Origin: Clostridiales bacterium
GTDB lineage: Bacteria; Bacillota; Clostridia; Tissierellales; Sedimentibacteraceae
Direction: 5' to 3'
DNA length: 8,163 bases
Assembly (NCBI GenBank): GCA_003483345.1
Contig: DMWH01000265.1
Location: forward strand, 1,216-9,378
Both the position numbers and the translations under genes were made by a program. The notes below the pieces were generated by a model. That model worked only from the letters and a program-made list of their open reading frames with translations, made no database searches and had not been told where the DNA came from. Of this stretch, positions 1-6,238 are shown piece by piece (position 1 is the first letter of the stretch; every line of letters starts with the position of its first letter).

Positions 1-629
1 CATTTTCCGCAGTTGTTGCAATCGTCACCGATTACTAATGTACCATCAACAACTTTTGCAGCACCAATTGGACATGCTTCTTCTACAGAGCATTTCTTGC
101 AACCCATGCAAAGTTCTTCATCATAGTTAGGCACCATCTGCCCGATTACGCCGAGGTCATTTAATGAAGGCTTCATACAGTTATTTGGACATCCGCCTAC
201 ACCTATTTTGAATTTATGCGGTAATTTTACCGGTGCATAACCTTCAAAAAATATATTGTGTATATCTTCTGATACATCAAAAGTATCAATTAATCCATGA
301 TGACAAACTGTACCCTTACAAGCTACTACCGGACGAACCTTAGAGCCTGTACCTCCTGTAACTAATCCTTCTTTACCGATATAATCTTGGAATTCAGTGA
401 TTTTCTCATAAGGTATGCCTGGTACTTCAATTGTCAACCTGCTGGTAAATGTTACATCTCCGTTTCCAAATTTCTCTGCAGCTTCTCCTATTATTTTTTG
501 TTGAGCTGCTGTAATCTTTCCGTTAACAGTAATAATTCGAGCAGAAAAATTGTCTGTACCCTTATTTCTCAAAAAACCAAGAGCTTTAACAGTCTTTTCT
601 TCTGCAGGTGTAACCTTTAAATTTGCCAT
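1..629 (-). CDS. Siroheme-type nitrite/sulfite reductase, 4Fe-4S (partial, C-terminus beyond window)
   Basis: Only the first 209 codons are present; the gene runs off the left edge. Residues 1-85 look like a nitrite/sulfite reductase ferredoxin-like half-domain. The siroheme/4Fe-4S domain follows, with C104 and C109 in CKGTVC and C147 and C151 in GGCPNNC, the paired cysteines that hold the cluster coupled to siroheme. A ferredoxin insert then begins with C174, C177, C180 and C186 followed by Pro, and C204 and C207 start its second cluster motif. Such single-chain proteins of anaerobes reduce sulfite (or nitrite) in the cytoplasm; which substrate applies here is not visible. The start ATG at 629 has GAGGAG 9 nt upstream (639-644). 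It lies 32 nt after the CoA-disulfide reductase gene, with no terminator between them, so the two are probably cotranscribed. The family is confident; the exact substrate is not. Confidence 0.88.
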   Translation of the reverse strand, partial: MANLKVTPAEEKTVKALGFLRNKGTDNFSARIITVNGKITAAQQKIIGEAAEKFGNGDVTFTSRLTIEVPGIPYEKITEFQDYIGKEGLVTGGTGSKVRPVVACKGTVCHHGLIDTFDVSEDIHNIFFEGYAPVKLPHKFKIGVGGCPNNCMKPSLNDLGVIGQMVPNYDEELCMGCKKCSVEEACPIGAAKVVDGTLVIGDDCNNCGK

Positions 630-661
630 AATTTTATTCTCCTCTTCTAAATCTATATTAT

Positions 662-2284
662 TTATTTTAATTCATTAAACATAGTACCGGCTTCAAGTAC
701 TAAGGTATTTGTATATCCGAAATCTTTTAATCTCTGTTGCAGCATATAGGATCTCTTGCCTTTATCACATACTAACAATAGTTTTTCATCTTTATCAAAT
801 TCAGGCAATTCTTCATGTGCCTTTGAAATATCTACATAAGGAGCACCTGTAATTTTAGGAACTATTGATGAATCTATAATCTTATATCCGTCAGCCTTGC
901 CCTCTTTATATTCTCTTGGTGTAACAGAAACCAAATTACCGTTTATTTTATTTAATAAAACATTTACGGTAGCCGCAAAAGGATGTATTGCTGTTGAAAA
1001 TGGGGGAGCATAAGCATAGTCGAGATTTTGAATATCTTCTAACTTTGCATCTAATCCGATTGCCGTAACAGCCATATCTACTATCTTGTCAATATTGCCT
1101 TCACCGACAACTTGTACACCCAACAGTTTCTTTGAAACTTTATCTGCAATCATCTTTATGATAAAAACTGAAGCACCGGGATAATATTTTGCTTTGTCTT
1201 CCATTACGGTAGTAACAGTTTCTACATTATAACCCTCTGACTTAGCAGCGTCTTCCGTCAAACCGGTTTTTCCGGCATTAATTCCCGGAAGTTTAACAAC
1301 TGCTGTTCCAATAGCACCTTTGTAATTTAAATTGTTTCCATTTATGTTTTGTGCTAATATTCTTCCTTCAATATTGGCAGTAGAGCCCATGGGAGCATAA
1401 GCACCTTTACCGGTAATAATGTTTGTAACAAAAGCACAATCACCTACTGCATAAATATCTTTGATATTGGTTTCAAGTTTTTCATTAACCTTGATAGCTC
1501 TATTTGGTGCTAATTCAATACCGCTACCGTTTAAAAAAGCTGTATTAGGCCTTATACCTATTGATAAAACTACTGCATCTGCTTTCATGGTACGATTGTT
1601 TGTTTTGATTTTTTCAACTTTTCCATCGCCCAATATAGCTTCTAAACCGGTTTCGGTAAATGTTATAATTCGTTGGTCAGCCAAATAGTTATCAACATAA
1701 TTTGCAATTTCCGGTTCAAATCCGGGGAGAATCTGTCCGGCCATATCAATTACCGAAGTATTTACGCCTTGAGCCGTTAAGTTTTCGGCAACCTCTAATC
1801 CTATAAATCCGCCACCGACAACTACTGCTCTCTTTATTTTGCCTTCATCAACTGCTTCACGTAATTTTATGGCATCTTCGGGAGTTCTCATAAAGTATAC
1901 TCCATCAAGGTCAATTCCCTCTATCGGAGGTTTAATCGGTTCAGCACCGGTTGCAATTACTAATATGTCATATGAATATGTAGCAGTTTCATTTGTAATT
2001 AAGTTTAATGCTTCTACGGTTTTTTCTTCAGGATTAACCTTAGTTACTTCTACTTCAGTCAATACTTCTACACCTGTCAATTCAGAAAATTGCTTTGGTG
2101 TATTTTGGATTAAGTCTTCTTGTTTTTCAATTACATTTCCTACATAATAGGGCAGCCCGCACCCGGCATAAGATATATCTTTACCCTTAGTAAGTATCTT
2201 TACATTGTGGTTATAATTATCACGCTTTAGCTTTGCCGCTACCTTAGTACCTGCAGCTACGCCTCCAATTATAATAATATTCAT
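662..2284 (-). CDS. CoA-disulfide / persulfide reductase with C-terminal rhodanese domain
   Basis: A 540-residue FAD-dependent pyridine nucleotide-disulfide oxidoreductase. An N-terminal FAD-binding fold (IIIIGGVAAG, residues 3-12) is followed by the single redox cysteine C42 in SYAGCGLPYY, the hallmark of CoA-disulfide reductases and related NADH oxidases. A second dinucleotide fold (VVVGGGFIGLEVAE, about 154-167), the FAD motif DIYAVGDCAF and the dimer-domain motif YAPPFSTAIHPF come next. Residues of roughly 455-540 form a rhodanese domain with a catalytic-loop cysteine, C506 in CDKGKRS. Family members with this fusion reduce CoA disulfide or CoA-persulfide/polysulfide with NAD(P)H, releasing sulfide and regenerating CoA. 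The length is normal for the fused type. The ATG at 2284 has AGGAAGGT upstream. It is the first gene of an operon with the siroheme reductase and is divergent from the LysR gene, from a promoter with a LysR operator. The domain call is firm; the preferred substrate is inferred. Confidence 0.93.
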   Translation of the reverse strand: MNIIIIGGVAAGTKVAAKLKRDNYNHNVKILTKGKDISYAGCGLPYYVGNVIEKQEDLIQNTPKQFSELTGVEVLTEVEVTKVNPEEKTVEALNLITNETATYSYDILVIATGAEPIKPPIEGIDLDGVYFMRTPEDAIKLREAVDEGKIKRAVVVGGGFIGLEVAENLTAQGVNTSVIDMAGQILPGFEPEIANYVDNYLADQRIITFTETGLEAILGDGKVEKIKTNNRTMKADAVVLSIGIRPNTAFLNGSGIELAPNRAIKVNEKLETNIKDIYAVGDCAFVTNIITGKGAYAPMGSTANIEGRILAQNINGNNLNYKGAIGTAVVKLPGINAGKTGLTEDAAKSEGYNVETVTTVMEDKAKYYPGASVFIIKMIADKVSKKLLGVQVVGEGNIDKIVDMAVTAIGLDAKLEDIQNLDYAYAPPFSTAIHPFAATVNVLLNKINGNLVSVTPREYKEGKADGYKIIDSSIVPKITGAPYVDISKAHEELPEFDKDEKLLLVCDKGKRSYMLQQRLKDFGYTNTLVLEAGTMFNELK

Positions 2285-2329
2285 AAACGCACCTTCCTTT
2301 GTGTATTATTTAACAAGACATTTATGTAT

Positions 2330-2358
2330 AATATAACACTTGCTTTATAATTAGTAAA
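2330..2358 (-). promoter_or_regulatory. Predicted promoter of the reductase operon
   Basis: Read on the minus strand, a -35 of TTTACT (2358-2353) and a -10 of TATATT (2335-2330, 5 of 6 to consensus) are separated by 17 bp. Transcription would start near 2323, about 39 nt before the CoA-disulfide reductase ATG. The weak -35 adjoining the upstream dyad fits an activator-dependent promoter. It has the same register relative to the LysR box as the promoter at 3383-3411. Confidence 0.55.
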
Positions 2359-2368
2359 ATGATAAAAT
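2340..2368 (+). promoter_or_regulatory. Predicted promoter of the LysR-type regulator
   Basis: TTGCTT (2340-2345) and TAAAAT (2363-2368, 5 of 6 to consensus) are separated by 17 bp, giving a start near 2375 and a 5' leader of about 43 nt. It overlaps the divergent reductase promoter, and the LysR box lies immediately downstream of the start. Confidence 0.45.
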
Positions 2369-2398
2369 CTTATCATAATCATAGGCAAAACCTATGAT
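2360..2398. promoter_or_regulatory. Bipartite LysR-type operator (T-N11-A box plus second dyad), copy 1
   Basis: A perfect inverted repeat, ATCATAGG/CCTATGAT with a 5-nt centre, spans 2378-2398 and contains a T-N11-A LysR box (T2382, A2394). A second dyad, TGATAA-N4-TTATCA (2360-2375, extendable to ATGATAA/TTATCAT), is centred 20.5 bp away, toward the reductase operon and touching its predicted -35. This matches the usual recognition-site plus activation-site layout of LysR regulators. The box centre is about 65 bp upstream of the predicted reductase transcription start. For the LysR gene itself the box falls just after the predicted start, as expected for autorepression. The whole module recurs at 3346-3381. 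Confidence 0.72.
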
Positions 2399-2417
2399 GT
2401 TGAAAAGGAGAGTTCTC

Positions 2418-3338
2418 ATGACTATCAGGCATTTAAAAATATTTATTGAAGTGGCTCAATGCGGCAATATGACTGCAGCAGCTTCAAAGCTTTTTATTTC
2501 ACAACCTACGGCAAGTCAAGCTATAAGAGAATTAGAAGAGCATTACGGGGTATTGTTATTTGAACGGCTCAGCAAAAGGCTGTATATTACTGAAGCAGGT
2601 AAAAAACTATTGTTTTATGCAAAAGAAGTGGTAAAAGAATTCGACAGCTTAGAGAGTAAGATGAATAATTTGAACAAGAAAGATAAAATAAGAGTTGGGG
2701 CTACAATATCTGTCGGAGATTGTATTTTAAGCGATTTAATACACAGATGCATAGAAGAAAATCCAAATGTAGAAATATATTCTTTTGTAGGAAACACTGA
2801 AACGATAGAGGAAAAATTATTAAGCAATGAATTGGATATTGCAATAGTAGAAGGTAAAGTTAAAAGTCAAGACTTAATTGTTAAGCCTGAATTAGAAGAT
2901 TATTTAGTCTTAATATGCAGTACTAAACACCCCTTTGCTCAGAAAAAGATAATTAAAACAGACGAGCTTCGTGATGAAAATTTTGCAATGAGAGAGAAAG
3001 GCAGCGGAACCAGGGAGCTATTTGAAGAATACATGCTTAATAACGGAATGCCCATAAAGGTTGTTTTTGAAGGAAATACCCCGCAATCCATCAAGCAGGA
3101 AGTTATTCATAACAATTGCCTGTCAGTTATATCTATTTGTTTGGTAGAAAATGAAATAAAGGATTCTCTTATTCATGTTATTGAAAATGAAGAAAACACT
3201 TGGAACAGGCACTTCAGCCTAGTATACCATAAAGATAAATTATTGACTGATGCAATAAAGTCTCTAATAAATATTGTAAAGGATTATAGGTATATACCCT
3301 CTAAAGCAATAGTTAATCCGGGTATTTTAAGAAAGTAA
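2418..3338 (+). CDS. LysR-family transcriptional regulator, CysL-like
   Basis: A 306-residue LysR-type regulator. The winged helix-turn-helix occupies residues 1-60 (ASKLFISQPTASQAIRELE, then LFER and TEAG), followed by a linker helix to about residue 90 and a two-lobed effector domain. Effector landmarks are GNTETIEEKL (125-134), LDIAIVEG (139-146) and REKGSGTRELFEEY (192-205), which recall the CysL-like branch; in B. subtilis CysL activates cysJI sulfite reductase. I chose ATG 2418 because AAAAGGAG (2403-2410) sits 7 nt upstream. An in-frame ATG at 2394 would add eight residues, has no ribosome site and lies in the operator. It diverges from the reductase operon and precedes the ABC operon, and both carry its likely box. 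The effector may be a sulfur metabolite such as sulfite or an acylated serine; that is inference. Confidence 0.92.
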   Translation: MTIRHLKIFIEVAQCGNMTAAASKLFISQPTASQAIRELEEHYGVLLFERLSKRLYITEAGKKLLFYAKEVVKEFDSLESKMNNLNKKDKIRVGATISVGDCILSDLIHRCIEENPNVEIYSFVGNTETIEEKLLSNELDIAIVEGKVKSQDLIVKPELEDYLVLICSTKHPFAQKKIIKTDELRDENFAMREKGSGTRELFEEYMLNNGMPIKVVFEGNTPQSIKQEVIHNNCLSVISICLVENEIKDSLIHVIENEENTWNRHFSLVYHKDKLLTDAIKSLINIVKDYRYIPSKAIVNPGILRK

Positions 3339-3345
3339 TTAATCA

Positions 3346-3381
3346 ATAGGTTTTACCTATAACAGTGATAATATATTATTA
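3346..3381. promoter_or_regulatory. Bipartite LysR-type operator (T-N11-A box plus second dyad), copy 2
   Basis: ATAGGT/ACCTAT with a 3-nt centre (3346-3360) forms a T-N11-A box (T3347, A3359). A second dyad, TGATAA-N4-TTATTA, lies at 3366-3381, centred 20.5 bp further toward the ABC operon. Order, spacing and most bases equal those of the module upstream of the reductase operon read on its own strand: 32 of the first 40 positions agree by eye. It starts 8 nt after the LysR stop codon and ends just before the predicted -35 of the ABC operon. Confidence 0.7.
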
Positions 3382-3382
3382 T

Positions 3383-3411
3383 TTTTAATTAAACTGCTTA
3401 GATGTTATTAT
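3383..3411 (+). promoter_or_regulatory. Predicted promoter of the ABC importer operon
   Basis: TTTTAA (3383-3388) and TATTAT (3406-3411, 5 of 6 to consensus) are separated by 17 bp and occupy exactly the same register relative to the LysR box as in the reductase promoter. Transcription would begin near 3418, placing the box centre at about -65 and leaving a leader of about 60 nt. The weak -35 suggests a need for an activator. No terminator is visible after the LysR gene, so read-through is also possible. Confidence 0.5.
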
Positions 3412-3477
3412 AAACATAAAGTATGTGTATTAATTAACAATGATAATATATTTTTTTATAGGAAAGATGGTGGTAGT

Positions 3478-4458
3478 ATGATAAGCAAAAAGAAAAATCT
3501 GTTTCTTATATTAACGCTGATATTGATGCTGATTACAGCAGCTTGCAGCAAAGAAACAAACAATGTGGAAGCAATAAATATAGATAATCAAGATGCTGAA
3601 GAAAATTATTACATATTTTCAGATGCATTGGGTACAGAGGTTGTTTTAGAAAGAAAACCTGAAAGAGTAGTATCTTTATTGGGGTCCTATTCGGAAACCT
3701 GGGCTTTGGCAGGTGGAAGCTTAGCAGGTGTTACCGATGATGTTCAGAAGGAAGGACGCATGGAAATAACAAATGACATTCAAATTGTAGGTACCGTAAA
3801 GGAACCAAATTTAGAAGGAATATTATCACTGAACCCTGATTTTGTAATACTGACTCCCGATGTTGACAACCAGGTGAAAATTGCAGAAACCTTAAAACAA
3901 TTAAATATTAATCACGCTTTTTTTAAAGTGGAAGAGTTTGAAGATTATTTAAACATGTTAAATATATGTACTGATATAACAGGCAGAAAAGACTTATATG
4001 AAGAAAACGGACTTAAAATCAAAAAAGATATTGATGATATATTGTATAAGGTAGAAGGTGCAAAAAAAGAAGAACTTAAAGTTTTATTTGTTCGTGCCTT
4101 TTCAAGCGGAGCAAAAGCTAAGAAAGATGACAATATGACTTGTACAATGCTGGATAATTTAGGAACCGTCAACATTGCAGCTCAGCACCCGTCATTATTG
4201 GAGGATATAAGTATTGAAGAGATTATTGAAGAAGACCCTGATTTCATATTCGTAACGACTATGGGAGATGAACAAAAAGCAATAGATGCACTAAAAACCG
4301 GCATAGGAACAAATCCGGCCTGGAACAGCTTATCTGCTGTAGAAAATGACAGGTATATCATACTGCCAAAAGAATTGTTCCACTATAAACCAAATGCAAA
4401 ATGGGGTGAAAGCTATAGATACCTTGCAGAAATTATCTATCCCGAAATCTTTAATTAA
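3478..4458 (+). CDS. ABC importer substrate-binding lipoprotein (FepB/BtuF-type)
   Basis: A 326-residue extracytoplasmic solute-binding protein of the class that serves FecCD/BtuC permeases. Residues 1-22 are a signal peptide (KKK then a leucine/isoleucine core), and C23 in ITAACSK is the probable lipidated cysteine; the lipobox is slightly off consensus, with Thr at -3. The mature protein has a short acidic linker, the family opening DALGTEVVLERKPERVVSL (49-67) and LSLNPDFVIL in the first lobe. EEIIEEDPDFIFVTTMG lies in the second lobe, which ends with a tryptophan-rich stretch typical of the family. Relatives bind ferric siderophores, haem, corrinoids or other metal chelates; the ligand here is undetermined. 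The ATG at 3478 follows a weak AAGATGGTGGT ribosome site. It is the first gene of a three-gene operon behind the second LysR operator. Confidence 0.9.
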   Translation: MISKKKNLFLILTLILMLITAACSKETNNVEAINIDNQDAEENYYIFSDALGTEVVLERKPERVVSLLGSYSETWALAGGSLAGVTDDVQKEGRMEITNDIQIVGTVKEPNLEGILSLNPDFVILTPDVDNQVKIAETLKQLNINHAFFKVEEFEDYLNMLNICTDITGRKDLYEENGLKIKKDIDDILYKVEGAKKEELKVLFVRAFSSGAKAKKDDNMTCTMLDNLGTVNIAAQHPSLLEDISIEEIIEEDPDFIFVTTMGDEQKAIDALKTGIGTNPAWNSLSAVENDRYIILPKELFHYKPNAKWGESYRYLAEIIYPEIFN

Positions 4459-5458
4459 TTACAAAAAAGCTTATAACTTTTTTGTTATAAGCTTTCTGTT
4501 AATCCTATTAATAGTACTTATTTTTACTAGCATATCCGTCGGTTCTTCAAGTATCGAAATATCCGATATATTTAATGCCATATCCGGTAATGGCCAGCTA
4601 ACATCTGAATATAAAATTATTAACTATGTACGGATACCAAGGACCCTGTCAGCAATAATAGCAGGAAGCGGATTAGCTATATCCGGACTGATTTTACAGT
4701 CTGTGTTAAACAATGCCTTGGCAAGTCCCACTATAATTGGGGTAAATTCAGGAGCCGGCCTGTTTACTGCACTGGCGACAGCCTTTTTTCCTGCTAACCT
4801 TAGCATAATGCCTCTAGCTGCCTTTATTGGTGCATTTTTAGCCACCATTGTAGTATATTACGTGGCAAGAAAAACAGGGGCATCTCGAATGACAATTATA
4901 TTGGCAGGTGTTGCAGTATCCAGCCTTGTAGGTGCAATGACCGATACGGTTTTAATTCTTTTTCCGGATACTGTAATAAGCAGGACTTCATTTATAATCG
5001 GCGGACTATCGGGAGTTACAATGAACAGGCTCTTAATGCCTGGAATCATAATATTTATTTCCCTTATAACAACATTTATATTCAGTTACGATTTAAATGT
5101 TTTATCCTTAGGGGACCAAACCAGCAAATCTCTTGGATTAAATGTAGATAAAACCCGTTTCTTATTTATAATACTGTCTTCACTGTTATCGGGCAGTGTC
5201 ATAAGTTTTGCAGGACTCTTAGGCTTCATAGGCCTTATAGTTCCCCATATATCAAGGCTTATAGTCGGCTATGACAACAGAATATTAATTCCGACAAGTG
5301 TATTAATAGGAAGCTCTTTTGCATTATTTTGCGATATATTGGCTCGCACATTATTTGCACCTTATGAGGTACCTGTTGGAATTATTATGTCATTTTTGGG
5401 AAGCCCGTTTTTTATATATTTATTGCTTAACAAGAAAAGGAGGCTTATGTATGATTAA
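4424..5458 (+). CDS. FecCD/BtuC-family ABC importer permease
   Basis: An integral membrane permease of about 344 residues with some ten predicted helices, beginning with a hydrophobic segment (YNFFVISFLLILLIVLIF). Family landmarks are RIPRTLSAIIAGSGLAISGLI, the NNALASPTIIGVNSGAG loop, LGFIGLIVPHISRL and the late DILARTLFAPYEVPVGI segment that leads into the last helix. It forms the transmembrane channel, probably as a homodimer, fed by the preceding lipoprotein. The start is uncertain. No ATG lies between the end of the binding-protein gene and the first helix, so I propose TTG 4424, with GGTGA (4405-4409) upstream at a rather long distance. ATG 4394 or 4346 would lengthen the overlap and add a tail without family resemblance. 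A 12-bp stem hairpin lies inside its first codons. The family call is firm. Confidence 0.9.
   Translation: MQKLSIPKSLINYKKAYNFFVISFLLILLIVLIFTSISVGSSSIEISDIFNAISGNGQLTSEYKIINYVRIPRTLSAIIAGSGLAISGLILQSVLNNALASPTIIGVNSGAGLFTALATAFFPANLSIMPLAAFIGAFLATIVVYYVARKTGASRMTIILAGVAVSSLVGAMTDTVLILFPDTVISRTSFIIGGLSGVTMNRLLMPGIIIFISLITTFIFSYDLNVLSLGDQTSKSLGLNVDKTRFLFIILSSLLSGSVISFAGLLGFIGLIVPHISRLIVGYDNRILIPTSVLIGSSFALFCDILARTLFAPYEVPVGIIMSFLGSPFFIYLLLNKKRRLMYD
4466..4495 (+). promoter_or_regulatory. Strong hairpin at the binding-protein/permease junction
   Basis: AAAGCTTATAAC (4466-4477) and GTTATAAGCTTT (4484-4495) are perfect 12-bp arms around a six-T loop, starting 8 nt after the binding-protein stop. 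The hairpin lies within the 5' part of the permease reading frame. It could protect the upstream message from 3' decay, cause partial termination, or mask permease translation. All three would make the binding protein more abundant than the membrane parts. The stem is AT-rich and lacks a clear U-tract, so full termination is unlikely. Confidence 0.6.
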
Positions 5459-6224
5459 ATTGAATAATGTAACATCAGGGTATATGGGTGTCAATATAAT
5501 TAAAAATATAAGCCTGTCCTTTGAAAATGGCAAAATTATAAGCATTATCGGTAAAAACGGATGCGGGAAAACCACCCTCCTAAAAACAGCTTCGAAAATT
5601 ATTGAGCCCTTTTCCGGAGATATTTTATTAAACGGAAAAAATCTATTTGATATGACGAGCAAAGAAACCGCCAGAATTATTTCATACCTGCCTCAAAACA
5701 GAGATATACCCAATATAAGAGTATATGATTTAGTTATGCACGGCAGATTTCCATATTTAGGATTCCCGAGAATACCTGCATATGAGGATAAAATTAAAGT
5801 ACAGGAAGCCCTTCATATGTTGGGAATTGAAAAATATAAAAACAAAAACATAAGAGAACTTTCAGGCGGGCAAAGGCAGAAAGTATATATAGCAATGGTA
5901 TTAGCACAAGATACAGATATAGTTTTCTTGGACGAGCCGACCACATACTTAGATATAAATCATCAGCTGGAAATTTTGGAAATCGTAAAAGATTTAAAAT
6001 TAATGGGCAAGACCGTTGTTATGGTTATACATGACTTAAACAGTGCCCTAACATTTTCTGATATGGTTTGTTTAATGGATAAGGGAGAAATAAAAATTTA
6101 CGATAAACCTCAAGTGGTATACGAGAGCGGTAAAATAGAAGAAATATTTAACGTAAAATGTCATGAGGTAGGTGCCTCTGATAAATATGAGAAACAATAT
6201 ATATTTTCATATATGTCAGCCTAA
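5451..6224 (+). CDS. ABC importer ATPase (FepC/BtuD-type)
   Basis: A 257-residue cytoplasmic ATPase that powers the preceding permease. All ABC motifs are intact: Walker A GKNGCGKTT (34-42), Q-loop glutamine Q82 in YLPQ, signature LSGGQR (137-142), Walker B IVFLDE (157-162) followed by the D-loop, and switch histidine H194 in VIHD. The VMHGRFPYLG segment (95-104) is typical of the siderophore/B12 importer ATPases. ATG 5451 is chosen because AAAAGGAGG (5435-5443) sits 7 nt upstream and the protein then begins MIKLNNVTSGY, as in relatives. It overlaps the permease stop by 8 nt, indicating translational coupling. It converges with the DUF4256 gene and only 13 nt separate the two stop codons. Confidence 0.95.
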   Translation: MIKLNNVTSGYMGVNIIKNISLSFENGKIISIIGKNGCGKTTLLKTASKIIEPFSGDILLNGKNLFDMTSKETARIISYLPQNRDIPNIRVYDLVMHGRFPYLGFPRIPAYEDKIKVQEALHMLGIEKYKNKNIRELSGGQRQKVYIAMVLAQDTDIVFLDEPTTYLDINHQLEILEIVKDLKLMGKTVVMVIHDLNSALTFSDMVCLMDKGEIKIYDKPQVVYESGKIEEIFNVKCHEVGASDKYEKQYIFSYMSA

Positions 6225-6226
6225 TC

Positions 6227-6238
6227 GCACTCGAGTGC
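6227..6238. repeat. 12-bp perfect palindrome between convergent genes
   Basis: GCACTCGAGTGC is a perfect dyad that fills most of the gap between the ATPase stop and the DUF4256 stop and includes one base of the latter. It has no loop and no adjacent T-tract, so it is a poor intrinsic terminator. It might act as a weak bidirectional barrier or be chance. Confidence 0.3.

Noticed and set aside
387..620. Plus-strand 77-codon frame opposite the siroheme reductase
   Set aside because: It is antisense to a clearly coding frame with family motifs and has no ribosome site.
1461..2147. Two plus-strand frames of 75 and 102 codons opposite the CoA-disulfide reductase
   Set aside because: They are shadows of a well-conserved 540-residue gene and resemble no known protein.
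2394..2417. Upstream ATG giving a LysR protein eight residues longer
   Set aside because: It lies inside the operator palindrome and has no ribosome site, whereas ATG 2418 has AAAAGGAG at good spacing and matches the family's usual N-terminus.
3366..3381. Fur-box-like dyad (TGATAA...TTATTA) before the ABC operon
   Set aside because: The dyad spacing is 6-4-6 rather than the 6-3-6 of a 7-1-7 Fur site. The same element also occurs at fixed distance from a LysR box in front of the reductase operon, so a LysR activation site explains it better. A Fur role is not excluded.
4466..4495. Hairpin as a full Rho-independent terminator
   Set aside because: The stem is AT-rich, it is followed by TTTCTGTTAATCC rather than a run of U, and the permease and ATPase genes follow in the same operon without another promoter in sight.
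6227..6238. Palindrome GCACTCGAGTGC as a bidirectional terminator
   Set aside because: It has no loop and no T-tract on either side, so it does not meet the pattern of an intrinsic terminator; kept only as a repeat.
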